A stretch of DNA of 64,000 bases. Source: Halomonas sp. 'Soap Lake #6'. Its GTDB lineage: Bacteria; Pseudomonadota; Gammaproteobacteria; Pseudomonadales; Halomonadaceae. The notes beneath the pieces were generated by a model, which did no database searches, had not been told where the DNA came from, and saw only the letters and a program-made list of their open reading frames with translations. The number at the start of each line of letters is the position of its first letter. Position 1 is the stretch's first letter. This document shows positions 41,480 to 53,437 of the stretch, piece after piece. Both the position numbers and the translations under genes were made by a program. The stretch spans positions 4,154,001-4,218,000 of the forward strand of contig NZ_CP020469.1 of NCBI RefSeq assembly GCF_003031405.1. Reading direction: 5' to 3'.

Positions 41480-42013
41480 AACTCGTTATTCCCACGTGGT
41501 TTAGGACGGAAAGTGAATTCCAAAAGACCCGGACCAGTGAGGAACTAGCCGGGTAGATTCAATTCAAGACCGGAAATTGTAGAGACTTCCTGCGTCGGGT
41601 GCAATTTTTCCTTGCACAAAAAGCTTTAAAAAGGCAATGCAGATTTTGCAGTTGGAGCTGCAGAGAGCCAGAAACCTACCACTATTATTACTAATGGTAT
41701 TACTTAAAACCTATTGTTATTAATAGTGGGGATACTAATTGTGGATAAGTGGTTTATACTTTTTATTAACAATGGCTTAAATCTGTAAAAAATCTGTGTG
41801 TAAGTCCCGAATAAAGGCCAAATAAGCTGTTAATTAGGTGTGTTCAATACCCCGGAAAGTTGCCCTTTCTTAAGTTGTCCTCTCTCCCTCCCATACTTTT
41901 CCTAGTAGCTTATGAGAAGTTGTCCACAGGGGAAAAAGGGCGTCTAGTGCGTGTGGATAACCGTGCCATTGGGCGCTACAATGGTCGGCCCTTTTCAACT
42001 GATGGTGAGATGA
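41480..42013. other. oriC: Probable oriC / dnaA promoter region
   Basis: 534 bp without a gene between divergent rpmH and dnaA, the position of oriC in pseudomonads. Perfect DnaA boxes (TGTGGATAA) lie at 41740-41748 and 41952-41960; one-mismatch boxes at 41795-41803 and 41920-41928. The AT-rich stretch 41681-41735 could be the unwinding element; it is bracketed by a 9 bp inverted repeat, CCACTATTA at 41679 and TAATAGTGG at 41721. DnaA boxes near dnaA also serve autoregulation, so the origin role is not proven. Confidence 0.7.
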
Positions 42014-43486
42014 GTGTCACTCGCGCTTTGGCAACAGTGCCTGGACTACCTGCAGGACGAACTGAATTCACAGCAGTTCAATACCTGGATACGTCCGTTG
42101 CAGGCAGAAGAAGGAGAGTCCAATGAGCTACGCTTGTTGGCGCCGAACCGCTTTGTGCGCGACTGGGTGAGCGATAAGTACGCCAAGCGGATCAGCGAGT
42201 TGATCCGTGAGCTATCACCCGCAAAACCTCCCAAAGTTAGCTTAACGGTAGGTAGCCGTCGTATTGCTACGCCAGCTCCACAGCCGCGAGAATTAGGCAA
42301 TCCGGTATCGGCAGCTCCTTCTCAGAGAATGGCTCCTGCTGTGCATACCCCCCCACGGGGTGATATTGCTGATGAGCGGGAAATTGGCCAGTTAAGAGAT
42401 AGAGAAGAAGCGCCTAGTCGTCGTAATAACGAGCGCCAAGTGCAGGTTGAAGGTAGCTTGAAGCACGGCAGCGGTCTTAATCCTAATTTTACCTTCGATA
42501 CCTTTGTTGAAGGTAAGTCGAACCAACTTGCTCGCGCCGCGTCACGCCAGGTGTCAGAAAACCCCGGTGGTGCTTATAACCCACTGTTCTTATACGGTGG
42601 AGTTGGCTTAGGTAAAACCCACTTAATGCATGCGGTAGGTAACGCTCTGGCGGGCCGCCGAGAAAATGCTCGAGTAGTTTATTTACACTCTGAGCGTTTT
42701 GTAGCCGACATGGTAAAAGCGCTACAGCTAAACGCAATTAACGATTTTAAGCGGTTTTACCGTAGTGTTGATGCACTGCTCATTGATGACATACAGTTTT
42801 TTGCGGGTAAAGAGCGCTCACAGGAAGAGTTTTTCCATACGTTTAACGCGCTGTTAGAGGGAGGGCAGCAAATGATCCTCACCTCTGATCGTTACCCTAA
42901 AGAGATTAGTGGTGTCGAAGAGCGTTTGAAGTCGCGCTTTGGGTGGGGGCTTACCGTTGCTATTGAACCACCCGAGCTTGAAACTCGTGTGGCGATTTTG
43001 ATGAAAAAAGCTGATCAGGCGAAAGTTGATCTGCCTCATGATGCTGCTTTCTTTATTGCCCAGAAGATTCGCTCTAACGTGCGCGAGCTTGAAGGTGCGT
43101 TGAAGAAGGTCATCGCAGACTCGCACTTTATGGGTAAGACCATTACCCAGGATTTTATTCGTGAGTCTCTAAAAGACCTATTGGCGCTACAGGATAAGCA
43201 GGTTGGAGTAGATAATATTCAGCGGACGGTCGCGGAATATTACAAAATTAAGATAGCTGACTTACTTTCCAAGCGGCGTTCCCGATCGGTGGCAAGACCA
43301 CGGCAAGTCGCCATGGCACTTGCCAAGGAGCTCACTAATCATAGCTTGCCAGAAATAGGCGATGCTTTTGGTGGCCGCGATCACACTACAGTTCTTCACG
43401 CCTGTCGAAAAGTAAAAGCGTTGCAGGAAGAGAGCGCGGATATTCGTGAAGATTATAAAAATCTGTTGCGCCTGTTAACCAGTTAA
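42014..43486 (+). CDS. dnaA: Chromosomal replication initiator DnaA
   Basis: 490 aa. Domain I (1-75) binds partners, domain II is a linker, domain III is AAA+ with Walker A GGVGLGKT (195-202) and LLIDDIQFF, and domain IV has the signature [16 protein letters not shown] contacting the DnaA box. The start is GTG at 42014, giving [23 protein letters not shown] lies upstream. First gene of dnaA-dnaN-recF-gyrB. Confidence 0.98.
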   Translation: MSLALWQQCLDYLQDELNSQQFNTWIRPLQAEEGESNELRLLAPNRFVRDWVSDKYAKRISELIRELSPAKPPKVSLTVGSRRIATPAPQPRELGNPVSAAPSQRMAPAVHTPPRGDIADEREIGQLRDREEAPSRRNNERQVQVEGSLKHGSGLNPNFTFDTFVEGKSNQLARAASRQVSENPGGAYNPLFLYGGVGLGKTHLMHAVGNALAGRRENARVVYLHSERFVADMVKALQLNAINDFKRFYRSVDALLIDDIQFFAGKERSQEEFFHTFNALLEGGQQMILTSDRYPKEISGVEERLKSRFGWGLTVAIEPPELETRVAILMKKADQAKVDLPHDAAFFIAQKIRSNVRELEGALKKVIADSHFMGKTITQDFIRESLKDLLALQDKQVGVDNIQRTVAEYYKIKIADLLSKRRSRSVARPRQVAMALAKELTNHSLPEIGDAFGGRDHTTVLHACRKVKALQEESADIREDYKNLLRLLTS

Positions 43487-43544
43487 CCACTATTGTTGGG
43501 TCTAAGGTAAAGAGGCCTTTCAAGACATAAAAACCGGAGTATTG

Positions 43545-44648
43545 ATGAAGTTTTCAATTTCTCGAGAGGCGCTTTTGCGCCCGCTGACTCTGGTGGCGGG
43601 CGTGGTAGAGCGGCGCCAAACGCTACCAGTGCTCTCTAACGTATTGATTCAAGTAGAGGGTGATCAAGTCTCACTAACCGGTACCGATCTTGAGGTCGAA
43701 CTGGTGGGGCGTACGGTTGCTAGCCACGTGGAACAGGGCGGCTCAGCGACTGTACCTGCTCGCAAGCTAATGGATATCTGTAAATCGCTACCCGACCAAT
43801 CAGATATTCAGCTGGCGGTAGAAGAGGGGAGGGCGGTTCTGCGTAGCGGGCGTTCTCGCTTTACGCTTTCAACACTGCCAGCAGCGGAGTTTCCCAATAT
43901 TGAGGATGCTGATAGCAGCCAAGAACTGAGCGTGCCCCGAGGTACCTTAAAGCACCTGATTGAAGCCACATCATTCGCGATGGCACAGCAGGATGTTCGC
44001 TATTACCTCAATGGTATGTTGATTGAAATTCAGAGTAACTTATTGCGTACAGTTGCTACCGATGGGCACCGTTTGGCGATGTGCTCACGGCCTATCGAAG
44101 TTACTGTTAGCCAGTCACAAAAGCTAATTGTCCCGCGCAAAGGTATCCTTGAGCTGTCACGCTTACTCGATGATAGCGACGAGCCTGTAAGCTTAACGCT
44201 AGGTTCTACTCATGTGCGTGCTCATACTGGGGACTTTACTTTTACATCTAAGCTGATTGACGGCAAGTTTCCTGACTACGAGCGCGTGGTGCCGCGTAAT
44301 GGCGATAAAGTGTTGATCGCCGAGCGTGCCGAATTGCGCCAGGTGCTTTCGCGCACAGCGATTCTTTCTAATGAAAAATACCGTGGTGTTCGCCTCTATC
44401 TTGAGGAAGGTAATCTCAAGGTGATGGCTAATAACCCTGAGCAAGAAGAGGCTGAAGAGAACGTGGCGGTTGAGTACAACGGCAGCGCTATGGAAGTGGG
44501 CTTTAATGTGGGCTACTTGGTTGATGTGCTGTCGGTATTGGATGAAGACCGTGTTCAAATGACTTTGGCAGATCCCAACAGCAGTGCGTTGCTGGAAGTG
44601 CCGGGTGGCGGCGACGCTTTGTATGTTGTGATGCCAATGCGTTTATAA
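43545..44648 (+). CDS. dnaN: DNA polymerase III beta sliding clamp
   Basis: 367 aa ring-forming clamp, three similar domains. MKFSISREALLRPLTLVAGVVERRQTLPVLSN (in part) is characteristic, and the C-terminal ...VVMPMRL ending forms part of the peptide-binding pocket. Start ATG 43545, preceded by CCGGAG; the TTG one codon before is ignored. A strong terminator follows. Confidence 0.98.
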   Translation: MKFSISREALLRPLTLVAGVVERRQTLPVLSNVLIQVEGDQVSLTGTDLEVELVGRTVASHVEQGGSATVPARKLMDICKSLPDQSDIQLAVEEGRAVLRSGRSRFTLSTLPAAEFPNIEDADSSQELSVPRGTLKHLIEATSFAMAQQDVRYYLNGMLIEIQSNLLRTVATDGHRLAMCSRPIEVTVSQSQKLIVPRKGILELSRLLDDSDEPVSLTLGSTHVRAHTGDFTFTSKLIDGKFPDYERVVPRNGDKVLIAERAELRQVLSRTAILSNEKYRGVRLYLEEGNLKVMANNPEQEEAEENVAVEYNGSAMEVGFNVGYLVDVLSVLDEDRVQMTLADPNSSALLEVPGGGDALYVVMPMRL

Positions 44649-44668
44649 CTGGTCTTTAGCCTCATGGT

Positions 44669-44702
44669 AAAACGGCGCTTCTGACAGCAGAAGCGCCGTT
44701 TT
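44669..44702 (+). terminator. Terminator between dnaN and recF
   Basis: AAAACGGCGCTTCTG pairs with CAGAAGCGCCGTTTT around a four-base loop. It lies 20 bp past dnaN. The same GGCGCTT core recurs in the terminator after gyrB. recF is thus probably expressed by read-through or from its own promoter. Confidence 0.92.
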
Positions 44703-44751
44703 CACGTTTGTGTAGAAATACCATCACTGACTAACCCGGCGACGATTGCTC

Positions 44752-45855
44752 ATGAGCCTATCCCAACTGAACCTACAAGGCTTGCGTAATCTAGAACCCA
44801 TAGATATGCGGCCCTCTGAGCGTATTAATGTCATTTATGGCGTTAATGGCAGTGGCAAAACCAGCTTGCTAGAGGGGATTCATATTCTAGGGATGGGGCG
44901 CTCGTTTCGTACGCGTCAGCTGAAGAACGCTATACAGCTGGATGCGCCCTATATGACGCTGTATGGGCGTTTAGCAAGTGACCCAGAGGTTGCCCTGGGG
45001 GTTAGGAGGTTTCGGGCTCAGAGGGAGTTAGAATTGCGTCTGCGGGGGGAGAAAGGAGTCCGCTTGGCTGAAATGGTAGAAGCAATGCCTTTGCAGCTAA
45101 TTAACCCCGACGCATTTCGATTGTTAGAAGGCGCTCCAGCAGGTAGGCGAGAATTTCTCGACTGGGGAGTGTTTCACGTGAAACACCACTTTTTAGAAGC
45201 GTGGAAGCGCACGCGGCGAGCGGTGAAACATCGGAATGCGCTGCTTAGGCGTGGTAGAATAGTACCCGACGAAATCTTAGTATGGGAGCAAGAGCTAGCT
45301 ACCTGGGGCGAGCAAATGGATAGGCTACGCCAGAGTTGGTTTAGCGAGTTTCTACCGGTGTTTGAGGAAACGCTTGCAAGGCTACTTCCTTTGCCTGGGT
45401 TAACGCTTCGTTATGCCAGAGGCTGGGATAACCAGAAGCCATTAGCAGAAGTGCTAAAAGGTAGCCGTGAAGCAGATCAGCAGATGGGCTTTACTCAGTA
45501 TGGCCCCCAGCGCGCTGATCTACGAATTCGGTTATATAAGCAAGCAGCAGTTGAAGTGCTTTCCAGAGGCCAGCAAAAGCTAGTCGTTAGTGCTCTAAAA
45601 TTAGCCCAAGGGCGGCTTCTGGAAAGTACAGCAAAGAGGCACTGCATTTATCTAATTGATGATTTGCCCGCTGAGCTGGATGAACAGCACCGCTTGCGGT
45701 TTTGCAAATTGCTTGAAGAGATGCAGTGTCAGGCATTTATTACCAGCGTCGACCCAGCCGCTTTAAGCGGCATGTGGCAACCCAATACTAGCGTCAGTAT
45801 GTTTCACGTGAAACATACTGGGCCGGGGTTAAGCCAGCTACAAACGGAAGGGTAG
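44752..45855 (+). CDS. recF: DNA replication and repair protein RecF
   Basis: 367 aa ABC-like ATPase that loads RecA at gaps. Walker A GVNGSGKTS is at residues 30-38; signature LSRGQQKLVVSALKLAQG and DDLPAELDE follow. Start ATG 44752; the frame extends two codons to a TTG. Two perfect parS sites lie inside the gene, each coding FHVKH (45171 and 45801). Confidence 0.96.
   Translation: MSLSQLNLQGLRNLEPIDMRPSERINVIYGVNGSGKTSLLEGIHILGMGRSFRTRQLKNAIQLDAPYMTLYGRLASDPEVALGVRRFRAQRELELRLRGEKGVRLAEMVEAMPLQLINPDAFRLLEGAPAGRREFLDWGVFHVKHHFLEAWKRTRRAVKHRNALLRRGRIVPDEILVWEQELATWGEQMDRLRQSWFSEFLPVFEETLARLLPLPGLTLRYARGWDNQKPLAEVLKGSREADQQMGFTQYGPQRADLRIRLYKQAAVEVLSRGQQKLVVSALKLAQGRLLESTAKRHCIYLIDDLPAELDEQHRLRFCKLLEEMQCQAFITSVDPAALSGMWQPNTSVSMFHVKHTGPGLSQLQTEG
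45171..45184. promoter_or_regulatory. parS: parS site 1 (inside recF)
   Basis: Perfect 14 bp palindrome GTTTCACGTGAAAC, the conserved bacterial ParB-binding site. It codes FHVK in the recF frame. Confidence 0.95.
45801..45814. promoter_or_regulatory. parS: parS site 2 (inside recF 3' end)
   Basis: Perfect GTTTCACGTGAAAC, again coding FHVKH, near the C-terminus of RecF in a region where the family is poorly conserved. Confidence 0.95.
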
Positions 45856-48315
<2,460 letters not shown>

Positions 48316-48344
48316 TTGCCGATGAGTAGTGTTTAATACATGTT

Positions 48345-48358
48345 GTTTCACGTGAACG
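48345..48358. promoter_or_regulatory. parS: Imperfect parS site 3 (after gyrB)
   Basis: GTTTCACGTGAACG differs from the full palindrome in the last two positions. It is 16 bp from the next perfect site (centre to centre), making a close pair. Confidence 0.6.
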
Positions 48359-48360
48359 AT

Positions 48361-48374
48361 GTTTCACGTGAAAC
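48361..48374. promoter_or_regulatory. parS: parS site 4 (after gyrB)
   Basis: Perfect GTTTCACGTGAAAC between gyrB and its terminator. Confidence 0.95.
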
Positions 48375-48392
48375 ACTTTAAAGCTATACATT

Positions 48393-48442
48393 AAAAAGCG
48401 CCGTTTTCTATGCCAGTAAAGGCTGAAGAAACGGCGCTTTTT
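48393..48442. terminator. Bidirectional terminator between gyrB and gmhB
   Basis: AAAAAGCGCCGTTT pairs with AAACGGCGCTTTTT; a T run follows in the forward direction and an A run precedes, so it can stop both converging genes. The loop is unusually long (about 22 bases) and may hold a small inner helix. Confidence 0.85.
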
Positions 48443-48458
48443 TTAAATTTAGGAATGC

Positions 48459-49073
48459 TTAATTGTTATCAAGGGTTTGTGCCTGATCATCTTGCTGTCT
48501 GCATAGCCAGTCGGCAAACGCAGCTAAATCCGGATAGATAGCTGCTTTCTCAAGACCGATATTTCTAGCCAGTGTCTTTTCCCCTTTGCCTGTTTTAACG
48601 AGTACAACATTACAGCCAACCACTTCGCCTGCTTGAAGATCCCTCAGACTATCGCCCACCATCCAGCTTCCCTCTAAGCTCGCAACATTAAGCTGCTGCT
48701 GAATTTGTAACAGTAGTCCCGGCAGCGGCTTGCGGCAATCACAGCCGTCATCAGGCCCATGGGGACAGTACGCAATATGAGCGATATGACCGTTTTCTGC
48801 TTCTACGAGTGCGTTTAACCGGCGGTGCATTGCATGCAGTGTCGCTTCATCATAGTAGCCACGCGCGATACCTGATTGGTTAGTGGCCACTGCAACGGTA
48901 AATCCTGCTTGGGTTAACTGAGCTATAGCACTGATGGCAGAAGGGTAGGGGATCCACTCATCAAGTGACTTAATGTATGCATCCGAGTCGTGGTTTATAA
49001 CGCCGTCGCGGTCAAGGATAACCAGTTTACGGGCGGGCAATGTTGCTAAGGCGTTGTTTGGCGTAGGAGGCAT
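48459..49073 (-). CDS. gmhB: D-glycero-beta-D-manno-heptose-1,7-bisphosphate 7-phosphatase GmhB
   Basis: 204 aa HAD-family phosphatase of ADP-heptose synthesis for LPS inner core. Nucleophile motif LDRDGVIN (Asp21, Asp23); zinc-binding Cys/His cluster CPHGPDDGCDCRKP; MVGDSLRDL is motif 4. hldD, a later step, is at 53438. It starts nine bases after the kinase-like gene upstream. Confidence 0.95.
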   Translation of the reverse strand: MPPTPNNALATLPARKLVILDRDGVINHDSDAYIKSLDEWIPYPSAISAIAQLTQAGFTVAVATNQSGIARGYYDEATLHAMHRRLNALVEAENGHIAHIAYCPHGPDDGCDCRKPLPGLLLQIQQQLNVASLEGSWMVGDSLRDLQAGEVVGCNVVLVKTGKGEKTLARNIGLEKAAIYPDLAAFADWLCRQQDDQAQTLDNN

Positions 49074-49082
49074 TGATAGGCT

Positions 49083-49880
49083 CTATTTAGTTCGTAGCTG
49101 TTGATCTAGTACTGAAAGCGCGTGAAGCGTAATAGCGATTTTTCTTCCGTCACTGCCAAAGCGCTGGAAAGGGAATCGAGTAAGGCGCGTAAGGCGTGGC
49201 AGTGTATCAAGAAATCGTTCGCGAACTTCAGGCGTTGCCTGATGCAGGCCACGCAACAGCGCGGGAGTCAAACGCTCGCGATGCATTTCACGCTTACTGA
49301 GTTTGCCATACAGTGAAAAAATAAAGCAGTGCCAGTCGCGTACCATGCAGTCCGTCAGCTCATGATACTCCCCTGGATCGGTTTCAAAATCGATGAACAC
49401 CACTTCTTCTTGGCGTACCAGAATATTGCGAGCGAACGCTTCACTAAGATAGCACTGCCGTGCATGTACATCATTAAGCGCCTGGGTGCCCAAGGCCAGG
49501 TAATGATCAATTTCCTCTACACTTTGCGCTGCAAGTAATTTATCAAGCAGCGTTTGGGATGGCTGTCCATTGTGACCAGCATCGGCTAGTAGTAGTGCCT
49601 CTGGGGCTTCAGCCAATATTGTGGGCACGACTACGCCAGCGGCCGAAAGGGCTTTTATCCGGGCAGACTCCTGAGCAATGCTTTGCTCGCCGCCTAGGTT
49701 TGGGACGGGTTTGAGCGCCTCAATACGCAACCATTTCGCTAATAGAGTAAGCGGTAGATACGCAAGGCGAGAATTACGCTTTGCGGCTTTTTTAAGCCAC
49801 ACCTTTTGTCCATCATGTGTGTATGACGCTATATTTGCTTGTTGCTGGGGGAGGGTGTCTAAAAGGAAATTTTCGTACAT
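49083..49880 (-). CDS. Kinase-like protein (LPS-kinase / BUD32-like), function unassigned
   Basis: 265 aa with a degenerate protein-kinase-like fold: candidate ATP Lys in VWLKKAAKRN, hinge-like EALLLADAG, and a catalytic-loop-like FARNILVRQEEVVFIDFETDP where N and the D of FIDFE would bind metal. The usual HxD is not seen. It lies just before gmhB, so it may phosphorylate a lipid A/core sugar, but this is context only. Start ATG 49880 with GGAG upstream; the longer frame to 49913 lacks a ribosome site. Confidence 0.75.
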   Translation of the reverse strand: MYENFLLDTLPQQQANIASYTHDGQKVWLKKAAKRNSRLAYLPLTLLAKWLRIEALKPVPNLGGEQSIAQESARIKALSAAGVVVPTILAEAPEALLLADAGHNGQPSQTLLDKLLAAQSVEEIDHYLALGTQALNDVHARQCYLSEAFARNILVRQEEVVFIDFETDPGEYHELTDCMVRDWHCFIFSLYGKLSKREMHRERLTPALLRGLHQATPEVRERFLDTLPRLTRLTRFPFQRFGSDGRKIAITLHALSVLDQQLRTK

Positions 49881-49973
49881 GGGTCGTCTCCATGGCAAAG
49901 CAGAAAGCCTCACGCGTTTGCCAGGTAATGGACGCGCTGATTCGCTTTAAGGTTTCACTAATCTTACCTGCAT

Positions 49974-49987
49974 GTTTCACGTGAAAC
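49974..49987. promoter_or_regulatory. parS: parS site 5 (abuts the hairpin array)
   Basis: Perfect GTTTCACGTGAAAC, ending at the base before the first A-run of the tandem hairpin repeats. Confidence 0.95.
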
Positions 49988-50216
49988 AAAAAAACGCCGG
50001 GAGCGTTTTTCAACGTCGTGCAACGACGGCCCTGAAAGGGTGGCTGCCATGGATGGCAGCCATAAAAAAACGCCGGGAGCGTTTTTCAACGTCGTGCAAC
50101 GACGGCCCTGAAAGGGTGGCTGCCTGGGATGGGTAGCCATAAAAAAACGCCGGGGGCGTTTTTCAACGTCGTGCAGCGACGGCCCTGAAAGGGTGGCTGC
50201 CAGGGATGGCAGCCAT
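49988..50216. repeat. Three tandem copies of a 76-77 bp multi-hairpin unit
   Basis: Units start at 49988, 50064 and 50141. Each has four potential hairpins: AACGC/GCGTT with A and T runs on both sides (a bidirectional terminator), CGTCG/CGACG, CCCT/AGGG and GGCTGCC/GGCAGCC. The few differences (for example CGGGA to CGGGG, GCAAC to GCAGC, CATGG to CAGGG) fall in loops, and in unit 2 the last stem keeps a G-U pair. No ORF of note. The element lies downstream of glyS and upstream of the kinase-like gene. No known repeat family was recognised. Confidence 0.9.
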
Positions 50217-50220
50217 AAAA

Positions 50221-50245
50221 AACCGGCACTGTAGCAGTGCCGGTT
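50221..50245 (-). terminator. Terminator of glyQS
   Basis: AACCGGCACTG and CAGTGCCGGTT form an 11 bp stem with a three-base loop; on the reverse strand six T follow. It is 56 bp past the glyS stop and precedes the tandem hairpin array. Confidence 0.93.
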
Positions 50246-50301
50246 GAGAGGGCGTTGTTAAATACGCCAATGAAGTTGCTATTAGCAATAAGCTAAAACA
50301 A

Positions 50302-52368
50302 CTACTGGGGTAGCTGAGAAATATCAGCCACTTCTAGGAACAGCGCTTGAAGACTGGCAAGCAAGGCAAGACGATTACGACGAACTGCTTCGTCATCTGA
50401 CATCACCATCACTTGGTCAAAGAAGGCATCGACTGGCTCGCGCAGGGTCGCTAGTACATCCAGCGCCTGCTGATAATCACCCGCTGCGAATAACGGCGTC
50501 ACCTGCTGCTGGCTGGTTGCTACAGCGTTAAACAGCGTCTGCTCAGCCTGCTCTTGTAGCAAGCTTTGGTCAACCTGGGTGTTGCCATCATGCTCCTGCT
50601 TACTGAGAATGTTAGAAACACGTTTGTTGGCAGCGGCCAACGCAGTTGCTTCTTCACGCTGGGCAAAGGCCTTAACAGCACGCAAGCGACGAGCGAAATC
50701 CAATGGCTTGGTGACCGGGCGTGCGCGAACCGCGAGATACATCTCTGCACTAATACCCTCATCCTGCCCCCAGGCACGGAAGCGGTCTAGCATGTAGGTT
50801 AGCACGTCCTCAACCAACCCTTCGGCTTTGGGTAGGCCTTGGTGCTGTTCCGCCGCTACGTTAAGCAGTTCGCGCAGGTCCAGATTAAGTTCGCCTTTGA
50901 CCAGAATATTCAGCACACCGATGGAAGCACGACGGAGGGCGAAGGGGTCTTTCGCGCCGGTGGGGCGTTGGCCGATACCGAAGATGCCCACCAGTGTGTC
51001 TAATCGGTCTGCTAATGCCAGCGCTTGGCCGGTCAGACTTTGGGGGATGGCGTCGCTAGCAAAGCGGGGTAGGTACTGCTCTTCTAACGCCTGGGCAACC
51101 TCGGCAGGCTCGCCATCCTGCTCAGCGTAGTAGCGCCCCATGATGCCCTGTAGCTCAGGGAATTCGAGCACCATCTCAGTGACGAGGTCACATTTAGCTA
51201 ACGCAACGGCGCGCTGGGCGTGAGCCACGTCACCGTTGATATGCTCGGCAATAAAAGTAGCAATGGCCGTACTGCGACGTGCTTTATCCGCGAGGGTACC
51301 GAGCTGCTGCTGAAATACCACGCTTTCCAGCTGTGGAATGCGCGAGGCTAAGGTGCGTTTGCGATCTGTATCGTAGAAGAAGGCCGCATCCGCTAAGCGT
51401 GGGCGAATGACCTTTTCGTTGCCAGAAATCACCTGTTCAGGGTCTTGGCTCTCGATATTTGAGATGGTGATAAACAGCGGCTTCAGCTTGCCTTGATCAT
51501 CTAGCAAGTGGAAGTATTTCTGGTTCGCCTTCATGGAAGAGATCAGGCACTCTGCCGGAACTTCCAGGAAGCGTTCGTCAAAGCTGCCTGTCAGTGCTAC
51601 TGGCCACTCGACCAAACCACTGACTTCAACCAGCAGATCTTCGTCAATTACTGCGTTTGCTTCCAGCACTTCAGCTTCGGCAAGTACTTGCTCACGAATA
51701 CGTTCACGGCGTTGCTGACGGTCGGCCAACACATAGGCGTTTTCCAGCGTGGCGAGATAGTCGTCGGCATGTTCCAGTTGTATTGCATCCGGCGCATGGA
51801 AACGGTGGCCGTAGGTTGTACGACTAGCTTGAAGGCCTAGCGCCTCGGCAGCAATCACATTGCTACCGTAGAGGGCTACTAGCCAGTGAACCGGCCGGGA
51901 AAACTCAACCCGGGACGCACCCCAGCGCATATTTTTCGGTACGGGAAGGGACTGCAGCGTTTTGCGCAGCATCTCCGGCAGTAGCGCATGAACGCTCTCG
52001 CCTGGCTGCTGTTCGCGATAGCCCAGCCAAGTACCCTTGTCGGTTTCCAGATGAATAAGCTCATCTACGCTGACGCCGCAAGAGCGGGCGAAACCTTCAG
52101 CGGCTTTGGATGGCACACCGTCTTTAAACGCAGCGGCCAAAGCAGGGCCACGGCGCTCAACTTCGCGGTCGGGTTGCTTATCGGCAAGCCCAGTGACCTG
52201 CACTGCAAGGCGACGAGGCGAGGCGTAAGCGGTCACTGCCTGGAACGGGATGTCTGCTTCCTTTAGGCCTTTTTCAATGCCGTCCGCGAAAGCATCTGAA
52301 AGTGCATCCAGTGCGGAAGGCGGTAACTCTTCAGTGCCCAGTTCTAATAAAAGCGTCTCAACAGCCAT
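50302..52368 (-). CDS. glyS: Glycine-tRNA ligase beta subunit
   Basis: 688 aa beta subunit of the alpha2beta2 bacterial glycyl-tRNA synthetase, starting ETLLLELGTEELPPSALDAL and ending with a DALR-type anticodon region. Length matches E. coli (689). It shares one base with the glyQ stop (coupled). Confidence 0.97.
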   Translation of the reverse strand: MAVETLLLELGTEELPPSALDALSDAFADGIEKGLKEADIPFQAVTAYASPRRLAVQVTGLADKQPDREVERRGPALAAAFKDGVPSKAAEGFARSCGVSVDELIHLETDKGTWLGYREQQPGESVHALLPEMLRKTLQSLPVPKNMRWGASRVEFSRPVHWLVALYGSNVIAAEALGLQASRTTYGHRFHAPDAIQLEHADDYLATLENAYVLADRQQRRERIREQVLAEAEVLEANAVIDEDLLVEVSGLVEWPVALTGSFDERFLEVPAECLISSMKANQKYFHLLDDQGKLKPLFITISNIESQDPEQVISGNEKVIRPRLADAAFFYDTDRKRTLASRIPQLESVVFQQQLGTLADKARRSTAIATFIAEHINGDVAHAQRAVALAKCDLVTEMVLEFPELQGIMGRYYAEQDGEPAEVAQALEEQYLPRFASDAIPQSLTGQALALADRLDTLVGIFGIGQRPTGAKDPFALRRASIGVLNILVKGELNLDLRELLNVAAEQHQGLPKAEGLVEDVLTYMLDRFRAWGQDEGISAEMYLAVRARPVTKPLDFARRLRAVKAFAQREEATALAAANKRVSNILSKQEHDGNTQVDQSLLQEQAEQTLFNAVATSQQQVTPLFAAGDYQQALDVLATLREPVDAFFDQVMVMSDDEAVRRNRLALLASLQALFLEVADISQLPQ

Positions 52369-53327
52369 TATGCATCTCCCTGGTCAGCTAGTAGTTCACG
52401 GCGCAGGGCCTCGGGCGCCATTGGGAACCCTTCTGCTTTACGAGATTCGAAATAAGCGGTGGCCACGTCTCTCGCCATAGTGCGCACGCGCAGAATAAAG
52501 CGCTGGCGTTCGGTCACGGAGATTGCATGGCGTGCGTCGAGCAGGTTAAACGTATGTGACGCTTTTAGCACTTGCTCGTAGGCAGGTAGCGGCAAACTAG
52601 CGGATAATAGTTTGCTGCACTCTTTTTCCTGGTGATCAAAGGCGGCAAATAGCTGGTCAATGTCAGCGTGCTCAAAGTTATAAGCTGACTGCTCGCGCTC
52701 ATTTTGCAGGTAAACATCGCCATAACTGACTTTGCTACCATCCGGGGCGATGGCCCATACTAAGTCGTATACACTGTCGACGTTTTGCAGGTACATGGCG
52801 ATACGCTCAAGCCCGTAGGTGAGCTCGCCTGTGACCGGGTAGCACTCAATGCCACCTGCTTGTTGGAAATAGGTAAACTGGGTGACCTCCATGCCGTTGA
52901 GCCATACTTCCCAGCCAAGACCCCAGGCTCCAAGAGTGGGAGATTCCCAGTTATCTTCAACGAAGCGTACATCGTGAATCAGCGGATCAAGCCCCAGGCG
53001 CTTTAATGAACCAAGGTAGAGGTCCTGCAGGTTGCTGGGTGAGGGCTTCATGACTACTTGAAACTGGTAATAGTGCTGCAGGCGGTTAGGATTTTCGCCG
53101 TAGCGGCCGTCAGTAGGGCGGCGGGAAGGCTGGACGTAGGCAGCGTTCCAGGTTTCTGGGCCAATTGCCCGCAGGAAGGTAGCGGGGTGGAAGGTGCCCG
53201 CGCCGACTTCCATATCTAGGGGCTGAAGGATGACACAGCCTTGCTCTGCCCAATACTGTTGCAGGGTAAGGATCAAGCCTTGAAAGGTCGACACATCAGA
53301 TGTCGATTGGTTTGTCGAAACACTCAT
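52368..53327 (-). CDS. glyQ: Glycine-tRNA ligase alpha subunit
   Basis: 319 aa catalytic alpha subunit (class IIc). [42 protein letters not shown] and [13 protein letters not shown] are typical. Start ATG 53327 gives a short extra N-terminal tail relative to E. coli (303 aa); a longer frame to 53357 has little support. It is divergent from hldD with a 110 bp gap. Confidence 0.96.
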   Translation of the reverse strand: MSVSTNQSTSDVSTFQGLILTLQQYWAEQGCVILQPLDMEVGAGTFHPATFLRAIGPETWNAAYVQPSRRPTDGRYGENPNRLQHYYQFQVVMKPSPSNLQDLYLGSLKRLGLDPLIHDVRFVEDNWESPTLGAWGLGWEVWLNGMEVTQFTYFQQAGGIECYPVTGELTYGLERIAMYLQNVDSVYDLVWAIAPDGSKVSYGDVYLQNEREQSAYNFEHADIDQLFAAFDHQEKECSKLLSASLPLPAYEQVLKASHTFNLLDARHAISVTERQRFILRVRTMARDVATAYFESRKAEGFPMAPEALRRELLADQGDA

Positions 53328-53437
53328 CGCGGAAAGCACCGTTGGCCATGAATTCATTAGCCGTCAAGTATACAATCACAGGCAGATGGGTTATAGGCAC
53401 GTTAGCTAACAGAGCCGCTTTTGGTAAGGAGAACGAG

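Noticed and set aside
41860-42126. 88-codon forward ORF over the dnaA start
   Set aside because: It is out of frame with dnaA and crosses the origin region; no homology seen.
53300-53437. N-terminal extension of hldD
   Set aside because: It overlaps glyQ on the other strand and is not family-like; AAGGAG precedes 53438.
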